A DNA stretch of 64,000 nucleotides from Paenibacillaceae bacterium (GTDB taxonomy: Bacteria > Bacillota > Bacilli > Paenibacillales > CANHGK01): NCBI GenBank assembly GCA_947460235.1, contig CANHGK010000011.1:32874-96873 (forward strand), in the 5' to 3' direction. This document shows, piece by piece, positions 16,437 to 24,633 of the stretch (position 1 is its first letter; every line of letters starts with the position of its first letter). The translations under genes were made by a program, and so were the position numbers. The notes below the pieces were generated by a model. It did not search any database. It saw only the letters and a list, made by a program, of their open reading frames with translations, and was not told where the DNA came from.

Positions 16437-17720
16437 ATGGAGCAACTAAGAATGAACATTCATCAATGGTTAATTGAGCATCAATGTTCGATCATCGATC
16501 ATTTACAACGATTAATTAAAGCCGCCGGACATCCCGATCAACCAGAAAACCACGTTCAAGATGTTTTTATCAATCATTGGAACCAGAATAATTATGACGT
16601 CCGAGTACATCCCTTAAATGAAGTAGATTGGACGAAGATTCCAATATTATATTTAGCCAAACCAGTGGAACAACTCAATCAATTATCAAATGTATCCGCG
16701 CTCATCCGCGGAAGCGGTGGTGGTCGTTCACTACTACTAAACGGTCATGTGGATGTCGTGCCAGTAGGTAAAAGAGAACAATGGTACGTTGATCCGTTTG
16801 GCGGAGAACTGATTGATGGAAAGGTTTATGGACGAGGAGCAACAGATATGCTCGGGGGCATTGTATCGATGGAATATGCACTCGAGTCGATTCGAAAATG
16901 TGGAATTAAGTTAAAAGGTGATGTGACCATATGTGCGGTTGTCGAAGAGGAAAGCGGAGGCGCAGGAAGTGCTGCTTCTGTTTTACAAGGGATAACTGCA
17001 GATGCTGCAATAATTGCTGAACCAACGGCTTGCCAATTGTATCCGATCCAACAAGGCTCACAATGGTTTCGAATCCATATCCGCGGAAAAGGAGCCCATG
17101 GTGGGACTAGGGATCTAGGCGTTAGTGCCATTGAAATCGGGATGAATGTGATTAAAGCAATTCATCGTTTGGAAGCAAACAGGCATGAACGAGGATTTCA
17201 AGCACATTTACACCGCGCAAATGGAATTGCATATCCAATAAACATTGGAACATTTCATGCAGGGAATTGGCCATCGAGTGTGGCGGATGAAGCAATTTTG
17301 GAAGGACGATATGGATTAATGCCGGGTCAAAGCATGCAGGCGGCATTTGCTGAAATGGAAGATGTTATATTGAAATTGAATGCGCAGGATAAATGGTTAG
17401 AAGAACATCCAATTACATTGGAATGGTATGGTGCGAGATGGTTACCGAATGCATTGGAAGCTGAGCATCCATGGTATGACGTGTGGAAGCAACTTCCGAT
17501 TCGATTGGGACGGGATATTAAAGCAGCACCATGGGGTACGGATGCAGGTTGGTTAGCTCATATCGGAAATATTCCGGTGATGGTGTACGGTCCCGGAACT
17601 CCTGAACAAGCACATCAACCGAACGAATCCATTTTAATTTCAGATGTAATCCTTGCAGCAGAAGAAATCGCAATTGCAATGATGCTTTGGTGCGGTTATG
17701 ACATTGACCAACAGGAGTGA
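16437..17720 (+). CDS. yodQ: M20-family deacylase (YodQ type)
   Basis: A zinc-dependent ArgE/DapE-like amidohydrolase, cytosolic. Ligand motifs are in order: NGHVDVVPVG (His, Asp), GRGATDMLGG (bridging Asp), EEESGGAGS (catalytic Glu and ligand Glu), AEPTACQ, HIRGKGAHGGT (dimerisation domain His) and the final TPEQAHQPNE His. Length 427 is normal. By context it removes the acetyl group from 4-acetamidobutyrate, releasing GABA. GGAGGTGA precedes the ATG. Confidence 0.87.
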   Translation: MEQLRMNIHQWLIEHQCSIIDHLQRLIKAAGHPDQPENHVQDVFINHWNQNNYDVRVHPLNEVDWTKIPILYLAKPVEQLNQLSNVSALIRGSGGGRSLLLNGHVDVVPVGKREQWYVDPFGGELIDGKVYGRGATDMLGGIVSMEYALESIRKCGIKLKGDVTICAVVEEESGGAGSAASVLQGITADAAIIAEPTACQLYPIQQGSQWFRIHIRGKGAHGGTRDLGVSAIEIGMNVIKAIHRLEANRHERGFQAHLHRANGIAYPINIGTFHAGNWPSSVADEAILEGRYGLMPGQSMQAAFAEMEDVILKLNAQDKWLEEHPITLEWYGARWLPNALEAEHPWYDVWKQLPIRLGRDIKAAPWGTDAGWLAHIGNIPVMVYGPGTPEQAHQPNESILISDVILAAEEIAIAMMLWCGYDIDQQE

Positions 17721-17725
17721 TGAAC

Positions 17726-19054
17726 ATGCGAAAATTCATCAACATGCGAACAGAACTACCAGGCCCGATTGCAAAGTCGATGTTAGACCGTCGAATTGCT
17801 GCGGTTGCTCGCGCCCCTTACCATACGTTGCTTAGTTTTATTCATCACGCACATGGAGCAATCTTGACTGATGTAGATGGGAATACGTTTATTGATTTTG
17901 CGGGTGCGATCGGAACACTAAATGTAGGGCATTCACCAAAACAAGTTACGGATGCCATTCATGCTCAAATTGATCAATACATTCACACCTGTTTTCATGT
18001 TGTGATGTACGAACCGTATATTGAACTTGCTGAAACATTGAATAAACTTACGCCAGGAGATGTTGAGAAAAAAACGATGTTCTTTAATAGTGGTGCAGAA
18101 GCCATTGAGAACGCGATCAAAGTAGCTAAACGCTTTACAAAACGGCGTGGTGTCATTTCATTTGAACGTGGTTTTCATGGTCGCACATATATGGCACTCT
18201 CTTTAACAAGTAAAAATAAGCCGTACAAAACAGGTTTAGGTCCATTTTTAACGGACACATATAAATGTCCATATCCAGATTATTATCACATGGGAAGTTT
18301 GAGCGAGGATGCGCTCGATGATCATTTGTTGCAACGAATTGAACAAATGTTTTTGACCGAAATTCCGGTGTATGATATCGCGTGTGTTGTCATGGAACCA
18401 GAACAAGGCGAAGGCGGATTTATCGTGCCTTCTCAAAAATTTGTCAAAGGAATCAAAGCACTGTGTGAACGATATGGAATGCTATTTATAAGTGATGAAA
18501 TTCAAAGTGGATTTGGCAGAACCGGAAAATTCTTTGCAATTGAACACCATGATGTCGTACCAGATCTGATCACGATGTCCAAATCGATTGCTGCAGGTAT
18601 GCCACTAAGTGCGTTAACTGGTCGTGCAGATGTGATGGATGCTGCAGATATTGGTGAAATCGGAGGGACGTATGGTGGGAGCCCAGTATCCTGTGCTGCT
18701 GCACTTGAAGTAATTAAATTGATTCATTCCGAAAACTTACTTGAACGCGCGGTTGAACTCGGTAACCAAGTTCGTCTTCGATTGACTGGTTTGCAAAATA
18801 CACATGATTTTATTGGAGATATACGAGGACTAGGTTCGATGCTCGCAATTGAAATTGTAAAAGATCCAACAACTAAAATGCCTGATTCAGAGCGAACGAA
18901 TCGAATCATTAAATATGCACTTGATCATGGATTAATAATTTTAACTGCAGGAATTTATGGTAATGTCATTCGTTTATTGTATCCTTTAGTCATTAGCGAT
19001 GAACAATTGCAGGAAGGTTTGGATGTGCTCGCGGAAGCAATTGAGCATTCCTAA
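17726..19054 (+). CDS. Class III aminotransferase, 4-aminobutyrate type
   Basis: A second PLP aminotransferase in the operon, of the GABA/5-aminovalerate aminotransferase group: FFNSGAEAIENAIKVAKR, SFERGFHGRTYMAL, MEPEQGEGGFIVP, FISDEIQSGFGRTGKF and the Schiff-base Lys in ITMSKSIAAGMPL. In context it would turn GABA into succinate semialdehyde. Length 442 is standard. Start: AGGAG at 17713-17717 favours ATG 17726; GTG 17717 and ATG 17720 overlap or abut the ribosome-binding site and the stop of the preceding gene. Confidence 0.88.
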   Translation: MRKFINMRTELPGPIAKSMLDRRIAAVARAPYHTLLSFIHHAHGAILTDVDGNTFIDFAGAIGTLNVGHSPKQVTDAIHAQIDQYIHTCFHVVMYEPYIELAETLNKLTPGDVEKKTMFFNSGAEAIENAIKVAKRFTKRRGVISFERGFHGRTYMALSLTSKNKPYKTGLGPFLTDTYKCPYPDYYHMGSLSEDALDDHLLQRIEQMFLTEIPVYDIACVVMEPEQGEGGFIVPSQKFVKGIKALCERYGMLFISDEIQSGFGRTGKFFAIEHHDVVPDLITMSKSIAAGMPLSALTGRADVMDAADIGEIGGTYGGSPVSCAAALEVIKLIHSENLLERAVELGNQVRLRLTGLQNTHDFIGDIRGLGSMLAIEIVKDPTTKMPDSERTNRIIKYALDHGLIILTAGIYGNVIRLLYPLVISDEQLQEGLDVLAEAIEHS

Positions 19055-19084
19055 ACAATTCTCCTGTGACAAAGGAGGTTGGTC

Positions 19085-20521
19085 ATGAAAAACGAACAAG
19101 GGATCATTGGACTTTTTATTGACGGAAATTACTTTTTTACGGAGCAAACGGTAGAGCATCGAAATGTTTATCATCAAACATTGCTTGGTCACTTGTCACA
19201 AGCGGACGCAACACATCTTAATCTGGCAGTGGAAGCGGCGAGCAATGCCCAAAAGCAATGGGCGATGTTACCAGCCTACCGTAGATCGGAATTACTTTTT
19301 GCGCTAGCTGAGGAACTGCAACGGAATACAGAGGAAGCGGCGATGTTGATCGTTGCGGAAACAGCGAAGCCGATTACGCTTGCACGCGCAGAAATTATGC
19401 GTGCAGTGACGACGTATCGTTTATCTGCGGAAGAAGCAACGCGATTGCAAGGGGAAACGCTTGTCATGGATGCCGTGCGCGGTGGTGAAGGAAAGTCGGC
19501 ATTTACCGTATTAGAACCCGTTGGCGTCATCGCAGCGATCACACCATTTAATTTTCCGTTTAATTTGGTTGCACACAAAATTGGACCAGCTTTGGCTGCA
19601 GGAAATGCAGTGATCATCAAGCCTTCAAGTCAAACACCATGTTGCGCACTTTGGATTGCTGAAGCGGCAAAACGCGTTGGAATTCAAGATGGTGTAATTA
19701 ATGTAATCATAGGATCAGGTGGGATCATCGGGGATGCGTTGGTTACACACAAAGGTATTCAAATGATCAGTTTTACTGGAAGTTTCGATGTTGGGCTTCA
19801 CATACGAAGCATCGCTGGATTGCGTAAAACGCTGTTAGAGCTCGGTTCAAATAGTGCGGTGATTTTGGACCAAAGTACAGATATCAATCTAATCGCCCCG
19901 AAACTTGCATCAGGTGCATGTGCGTTTTCTGGTCAAGTATGTATTTCCATTCAGCGAATCGCTGTCCACGAATCGCAACATGATCAATTGTGTTCACTTC
20001 TTAAAACCATATTTTCAGGATGGATAGTTGGTACTGATCCGGCTGAATCAAATACATCAATGAGTAAAATGATTAATTCTAGTGCGTTAATCAAAGCAAA
20101 AAATGCAGTTCAACAAGCAAAAAATGCAGGTGCCACAGTTATTTGCGGCGATGATTATCACGAAATGTCGATGTGGCCGACGGTATTAACGGATTGTCCA
20201 TCGCATTTAGATATCGTACAACAAGAGATGTTTGCGCCTATCGTTGTTATCCAAAAATATCGCGATATTCAAGAGGCAATCGACTGGGTAAATGATTCGA
20301 GGTATGGACTTAATACCGGATTTTATTCAAATAATTTGAAACATGTATGGCATGCCATTCGTACGATTAAATCTGGTGCATTACTTATTAATGAAATTCC
20401 AACGTATCGGGCAGATCATATGCCTTATGGCGGAGTGAAAGATAGTGGTACTGGAAAAGAAGGAGTAGCATATGCGGTTCGTGAAATGTGTCATGAAAAA
20501 TTAATTGTAATTCAACCATAA
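19085..20521 (+). CDS. NAD(P)-dependent aldehyde dehydrogenase
   Basis: An aldehyde dehydrogenase with EPVGVIAAITPFNFPFNLVA (cofactor site), SFTGSFDVG, LELGSNSAVIL (general-base Glu) and the nucleophile Cys in GACAFSGQVCIS. Length 478 is normal. As the last gene of the operon, after the GABA-type aminotransferase, it probably oxidises succinate semialdehyde to succinate. The Ser/Asn in LELGSNS, where many members have LELGGK, marks it as a divergent subgroup; a lactaldehyde or other semialdehyde activity cannot be excluded. AAAGGAGGT precedes ATG 19085. Confidence 0.85.
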   Translation: MKNEQGIIGLFIDGNYFFTEQTVEHRNVYHQTLLGHLSQADATHLNLAVEAASNAQKQWAMLPAYRRSELLFALAEELQRNTEEAAMLIVAETAKPITLARAEIMRAVTTYRLSAEEATRLQGETLVMDAVRGGEGKSAFTVLEPVGVIAAITPFNFPFNLVAHKIGPALAAGNAVIIKPSSQTPCCALWIAEAAKRVGIQDGVINVIIGSGGIIGDALVTHKGIQMISFTGSFDVGLHIRSIAGLRKTLLELGSNSAVILDQSTDINLIAPKLASGACAFSGQVCISIQRIAVHESQHDQLCSLLKTIFSGWIVGTDPAESNTSMSKMINSSALIKAKNAVQQAKNAGATVICGDDYHEMSMWPTVLTDCPSHLDIVQQEMFAPIVVIQKYRDIQEAIDWVNDSRYGLNTGFYSNNLKHVWHAIRTIKSGALLINEIPTYRADHMPYGGVKDSGTGKEGVAYAVREMCHEKLIVIQP

Positions 20522-20533
20522 ATAGAATAAATA

Positions 20534-20582
20534 AAAGCTTTCCATGAACAGTTGAACTGTCCTTAGGAAAGCTTTATTTTTA
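20534..20582. terminator. Bidirectional intrinsic terminator
   Basis: AAAGCTTTCC (20534-20543) pairs with GGAAAGCTTT (20566-20575), with A/T-rich tracts on both sides and an inner ACAGT/ACTGT stem. It lies between the convergent aldehyde dehydrogenase gene and the glycine-rich protein gene and can serve both. Confidence 0.85.
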
Positions 20583-22178
20583 TTGAATATTGACCGTCAA
20601 TTGGAATTCTGGATGTTGTTTAAACGAAAAATTATATGAACCGACCGTGGGAAATAATTGTTCATACATTCCTGCGTTGTTATCGACGGATTGGTCCGGT
20701 AATAATTTATTGGTTTCAACAAGTGTTAATTTACCTTCGGATACATTAATAAATTGAACCGTAGATCCAACAATTAAATTTACGACGGTATCAGCAAACC
20801 CTGAATCCATGATCATAACACTTCTTACTTCAGGTTTAGGTTGGGATTGAGAGGCCGCGTAACCACCGCCGTAGCCACCACCACCGCCGTAGCCACCACC
20901 TCCGCCGTAGCCACCACCTCCGCCGTAGCCACCACCTCCGCCATAGCCACCACCTCCGCCATAGCCACCGGAGGATCCAGAGTTTGCACTGTTCCCTTGG
21001 TTGGATGCGGTCATCCATGCCGGTACTGATTCAGTAGCAACCGGTGTTGGCGCTGGGGTTTCAGTTGCTATTGGAGTTGGAGAAGGAGTTTCTGTTGGTT
21101 TAGGTGTAATTACAGGTTTTGGTGTGTTTACAGGTTTTGGTGTTTCAACACCGGTATTGGATGAATCTGTATTTAATGCATTTGTTTGTTGTGGTATGGT
21201 CGGTATTTGAGTTGCGGTTGTGACAATTGTTGCGGTTGGAGCTTGAGTTGGTGAAGTTGTATTCGTTGATAATGGGTTCGGTGTCACAACGATAAGTACA
21301 GGTGTATTTGTTGGTTTTGGTGTAGATGTCGGTGTTAATGTTGGTTTTGGTGTTGAAGTAGGCATTGGTGTAGGTGTTGCCGATGGTGAATAATCAAAGT
21401 GAATAGAAGTGCTTACCAATGGCCATAAGGTAATATGATCGTTTTTTACAACGGTAATTTTTAAATCATAATTTCCAGCGGATAAACCAGGCCATGAAAT
21501 TGATTTCGTATACGTATATTTTTTTTCAGTCAATCCTGTATTATTATTTCGGAGTTCTAAAAGAAAATGACCTTCACCAGGAACAGAATTACGAAATAAA
21601 TGGTAGTCGCGTAAATGAAGGTTATCGACTATAATAGAAAAGTTCAAGGGATTGTTTGTCATTATTTTTGACGGATTGATCCCATATAAATGAAGTTTAA
21701 CATCTGTAGATTTGGATTGTACGTTTATCGAATCACTCAATTCATCAGTACTCCAAACGACACCTAGTACATTTGCAATCCAACCAAAGTCAATTGCAAT
21801 ATTCGGCGCATCATAGTAGACAGAAATTTGATTTAATTTTGTATGGCCATTCATTTTTGCAATTTTATTTTGTGCATCGATCATTACAAATACATTTCCC
21901 TTTTGTAATTTAATCAAATAAGGATATTTTTTATTTACATCAATTGAAACTCCAATTGCTTTTAAATTGGTCACTGGTATAAAGAAATGATTTCCTTGTT
22001 TCCAGCCTTGCCACATTTGGTCCTGAGAATCGATATTCATATGTACAACCTGACCTTGCATAGCTACGTTTAATTTTGTCCAAGCTGTATTTGCTGCAAT
22101 ACCAATACTCGATAACCATGAACCGGCAATTAACGCTGTAGCAAGAATGGGAATGATCGATTTTAGTAATTTTTGCAT
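20580..22178 (-). CDS. Secreted Thr/Pro- and Gly-rich protein with a cupredoxin-like C terminus
   Basis: A 532-residue exported protein. A signal peptide (about 1-29, ending SIGIAANTA) is followed by a region that resembles the copper amine oxidase N-terminal-like domain common in Paenibacillaceae surface proteins (about 30-160), a beta-rich domain (about 175-270), a TPTP/KPT-rich stalk (about 270-400), a block of GGYGGG repeats (about 405-450) and a C-terminal domain (about 455-532) whose strand pattern (GSTVQFINVSEGKLTLVE ... GSYNFSFKQHPEF) suggests a cupredoxin fold. The Cys and Met of a blue-copper site are not visible, so metal binding is doubtful. The function is unknown. AGGAGGAAT precedes the ATG. 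Confidence 0.75.
   Translation of the reverse strand: MQKLLKSIIPILATALIAGSWLSSIGIAANTAWTKLNVAMQGQVVHMNIDSQDQMWQGWKQGNHFFIPVTNLKAIGVSIDVNKKYPYLIKLQKGNVFVMIDAQNKIAKMNGHTKLNQISVYYDAPNIAIDFGWIANVLGVVWSTDELSDSINVQSKSTDVKLHLYGINPSKIMTNNPLNFSIIVDNLHLRDYHLFRNSVPGEGHFLLELRNNNTGLTEKKYTYTKSISWPGLSAGNYDLKITVVKNDHITLWPLVSTSIHFDYSPSATPTPMPTSTPKPTLTPTSTPKPTNTPVLIVVTPNPLSTNTTSPTQAPTATIVTTATQIPTIPQQTNALNTDSSNTGVETPKPVNTPKPVITPKPTETPSPTPIATETPAPTPVATESVPAWMTASNQGNSANSGSSGGYGGGGGYGGGGGYGGGGGYGGGGGYGGGGGYGGGYAASQSQPKPEVRSVMIMDSGFADTVVNLIVGSTVQFINVSEGKLTLVETNKLLPDQSVDNNAGMYEQLFPTVGSYNFSFKQHPEFQLTVNIQ
20870..20975 (-). repeat. In-gene repeats coding for GGYGGG units
   Basis: Tandem near-identical 18-bp units (ccgtagccaccacctccg on the plus strand) encode the Gly/Tyr block of the secreted protein. 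Small changes between units are synonymous. Such tracts can expand or contract by slippage. Confidence 0.85.
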
Positions 22179-22204
22179 GCCGATTCCTCCTTTTTTTCAA
22201 TGTC

Positions 22205-22232
22205 TCATAAAATAACATTTATTACATACATA
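22205..22232 (+). promoter_or_regulatory. Possible sigma-E-type promoter of dacB-spmAB
   Basis: TCATAAA (22205-22211) and CATACATA (22225-22232), 13 bases apart, resemble the -35 and -10 of mother-cell sigma-E promoters, which are known to drive dacB-spmA-spmB in B. subtilis. The spacing and the last -10 base are not ideal. The predicted leader is about 35 bases. Confidence 0.4.
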
Positions 22233-22273
22233 TTAATACATCAGCGAATTTCACATAAAAGGAATGATTCTCT

Positions 22274-23434
22274 TTGGCTCGACAAGGTGTTTTTAAACTT
22301 ATTGCTTTCTTTATTCTTCTTTCAATGCTCGGAATCCTGCTTACAAACGTACCTCCGGCAGCGACAACCGTTATTGCAGAAAAAACCGTGCAAGATATTC
22401 AAATTCAGAAACGTTTATTATCATTTGATCCAGGTTCGAGTGCGCAATTCGCATTTCACCATGGGGCAAAAGCCGCAGCGCTTATTGATGTTCATAGTGG
22501 ACGTATATTATGGCATGACCACGGTGCTACAGAGATGAAGGTGGCAAGTTTGACCAAAATTATGACAGCTGTCGTCGCCATTGAACATGGTCATTTATCG
22601 GATAAAGTTACGGTCTCCAAAAATGCACAAGGTGTCGAGGGATCTTCAATTTTCTTACGAGAAGGTGATGAACTCGGACTTGAACAGTTGCTATATGGAT
22701 TAATGCTTCGATCCGGTAATGATGCTGCTGTTGCGATTGCTGAGCATGTTGGTGGTTCAGTTGATGGATTTGTTCAGTTAATGAATGAGAAAGCCAAATT
22801 GATCGGTTTGGAACATACGCAATTCAAGAATCCTAACGGTCTAGATGTTAGCGGACATTATTCGACGGCAGATGATTTTGCTAGATTGTCTGCTTATGCG
22901 TTAAGAATTCCAGAATTTGCTCAAATCGTAAAAACGAAAGTATTTGAGTCATCGGAACCTGGTGGTAGTGGTACGGTTAAATGGGCAAATAAAAATAAAA
23001 TGCTTTCAATGTATGATGGAGCAGATGGCGTTAAAACTGGATTTACATTGATGGCACGTCGTTGCTTAGTTTCATCGGCAACTCGAAACGGTCAGCAATT
23101 AGCGGTTGTCACATTAAATGATGGTGCTGATTGGGTTGATCATCAACGGTTATTAGATTACGGATTTGCGAACTTTCCAAACATCGTCGTTGCTGAAGCT
23201 GGAAAAGCTTTGCCTGAAAAACCGGGATCCGGTAATTTGTTAAAAACAATTTATCCGGATTGGAAGCTAAAATCATCGATTTCATATCCACTCCGAAAAA
23301 GTGAATCTGATTCAATCAAATGGAAATTAGATATCATACCGGATAATTCATCAGCTTACCAACAAGGGCTTCGCGCAGTTGTGTATTTAGTCGTAAATGG
23401 GGAATTTGTTGAATCTGGAGAACTCATTCAATGA
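22274..23434 (+). CDS. dacB: D-alanyl-D-alanine carboxypeptidase, sporulation type (PBP5*)
   Basis: A penicillin-binding carboxypeptidase that trims peptide side chains of spore cortex peptidoglycan. An N-terminal membrane or signal segment (VFKLIAFFILLSMLGILLTN) is followed by the catalytic S92-L-T-K95, the second motif S-G-N (LRSGNDAAVA) and K-T-G (DGVKTGFT), then a C-terminal beta domain. Length 386 is normal. The start is TTG at 22274, preceded by AAAAGGA; no in-frame ATG fits before the signal segment. Linkage to spmA and spmB identifies it as dacB. Confidence 0.9.
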   Translation: MARQGVFKLIAFFILLSMLGILLTNVPPAATTVIAEKTVQDIQIQKRLLSFDPGSSAQFAFHHGAKAAALIDVHSGRILWHDHGATEMKVASLTKIMTAVVAIEHGHLSDKVTVSKNAQGVEGSSIFLREGDELGLEQLLYGLMLRSGNDAAVAIAEHVGGSVDGFVQLMNEKAKLIGLEHTQFKNPNGLDVSGHYSTADDFARLSAYALRIPEFAQIVKTKVFESSEPGGSGTVKWANKNKMLSMYDGADGVKTGFTLMARRCLVSSATRNGQQLAVVTLNDGADWVDHQRLLDYGFANFPNIVVAEAGKALPEKPGSGNLLKTIYPDWKLKSSISYPLRKSESDSIKWKLDIIPDNSSAYQQGLRAVVYLVVNGEFVESGELIQ

Positions 23435-24012
23435 TTCACTGGATTTGGGTTGGAATGATCGTTGCTGGGTCGCTTCGTTTAATGCTTGGTGGTCAACCCG
23501 AACAAGTGAATTTGGTGATGCTCGAAGGTGCCAAACAAGCCGTGGCAATCACGATTGGATTATGTGGCACGATGGCATTTTGGATGGGAATATTAAAAAT
23601 TGCCGAAAAATCAGGTTGTATTGAACTATTTACAAAGTGGTTCTCACCTTTATTACGAATCATTTTTCCAAAATTAGCGAAGGACCATAAAGCATTCGGT
23701 TGGATTGCCTCCAATGCAGCTGCTAATTTACTTGGTATGGGGAATGCAGCGACACCACTTGGCATTCGTGCAATGCAAGCAATGCAAGAAACGAACACAT
23801 CACCTGAGGTTGCGACAACCGAAATGCGGACGTTCGTGATTATGAATACTGCTGGTGTAACACTAATACCAGTTACGGTTATTGCGTTACGTCACTTTTT
23901 GGGAGCAACGGTTCCAGATGCGATCATTTTGCCATCAATTATTACAACGTTTTGTGCATTAGCGATCGCTCTTGTTATGGATCGACTATTTCAAAGGAGA
24001 AATCGTGCATGA
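23431..24012 (+). CDS. spmA: Spore maturation protein A
   Basis: An integral membrane protein required with SpmB for dehydration of the spore core; both halves belong to the nucleoside-recognition (Gate) family. It has several hydrophobic segments and the typical SNAAANLLGMGNAATPLGI motif, followed by TEMRTFVIMNTAGVTLIP. Length 193 is standard. The ATG overlaps the dacB stop (ATGA) and the TGA overlaps the spmB ATG. Confidence 0.95.
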   Translation: MIHWIWVGMIVAGSLRLMLGGQPEQVNLVMLEGAKQAVAITIGLCGTMAFWMGILKIAEKSGCIELFTKWFSPLLRIIFPKLAKDHKAFGWIASNAAANLLGMGNAATPLGIRAMQAMQETNTSPEVATTEMRTFVIMNTAGVTLIPVTVIALRHFLGATVPDAIILPSIITTFCALAIALVMDRLFQRRNRA

Positions 24013-24527
24013 CGATAACTTCTTGGTTTGTTCCAGTAATTATTTTAATTATTTTATTGTATGCGATGGCCAAAAAAGTACCAGTTTATGATGTATTCAT
24101 TGAAGGTGCAAGTGATGGCGTGAAATTAACGATGACGCTATTGCCCCACTTTCTTGCAATGCTTGCAGGTGTGTATTTAATGAAAGAGAGCGGATTATTA
24201 CAATCTTTTGCCGCTTTATTTTCGTGGATAACTAAACCATTTGGCATTTCTTCTGATGTATTACCATTATTACCGCTCCGTTCATTAACAGGATCTGGGG
24301 CATTAGCATATGCAACTGAATTAATGCGAACGCATGGAGTAGATTCGATTGCTGGCCGTATTGCCGCAGTTGTCCAAGGCAGTTCGGAGACTACGCTTTA
24401 TGTCATAAGTATTTACTTAGGTGCGATTGGAATTAAAAAGTCAGGCTATGCTTTTGGTGTTGGATTATTTGCGGATTTCATCGGTTTTTTAGCAGCATGT
24501 GCAGTATGTTTAATGTGGCAATTTTAA
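24009..24527 (+). CDS. spmB: Spore maturation protein B
   Basis: The second Gate-family subunit of the SpmAB pair, a membrane protein of 172 residues. Visible signatures are VYDVFIEGASDGVKLTMTLL, PLRSLTGSGALAYATELM and VVQGSSETTLYVISIYLGAI. ATG 24009 overlaps the spmA stop by four bases and AAAGGAG lies within the spmA 3' end. The frame extends back to 23952 inside spmA but the family starts here. Confidence 0.95.
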   Translation: MTITSWFVPVIILIILLYAMAKKVPVYDVFIEGASDGVKLTMTLLPHFLAMLAGVYLMKESGLLQSFAALFSWITKPFGISSDVLPLLPLRSLTGSGALAYATELMRTHGVDSIAGRIAAVVQGSSETTLYVISIYLGAIGIKKSGYAFGVGLFADFIGFLAACAVCLMWQF

Positions 24528-24547
24528 TGTTAACGAAATCGACATAA

Positions 24548-24597
24548 AAGCGAACGATTGCTTCACAAAATGAGGCGATTTGTTGGCTTTTTTTTGA
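24548..24597 (+). terminator. Probable terminator after spmB
   Basis: AAAAGCGAACGATTGC (from 24547) pairs imperfectly with GCGATTTGTTGGCTTTT and is followed by a run of eight T residues. The stem has mismatches, so confidence is moderate. Confidence 0.5.
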
Positions 24598-24633
24598 CTG
24601 CATCGGTATCATATTTGTGAGGTGTATAAAACA

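Noticed and set aside
20841..21210. Plus-strand frames rich in Ala/Thr and Gly/Val
   Set aside because: Mirror images of the Gly-rich and Thr/Pro repeats of the minus-strand secreted protein; no independent start signal.
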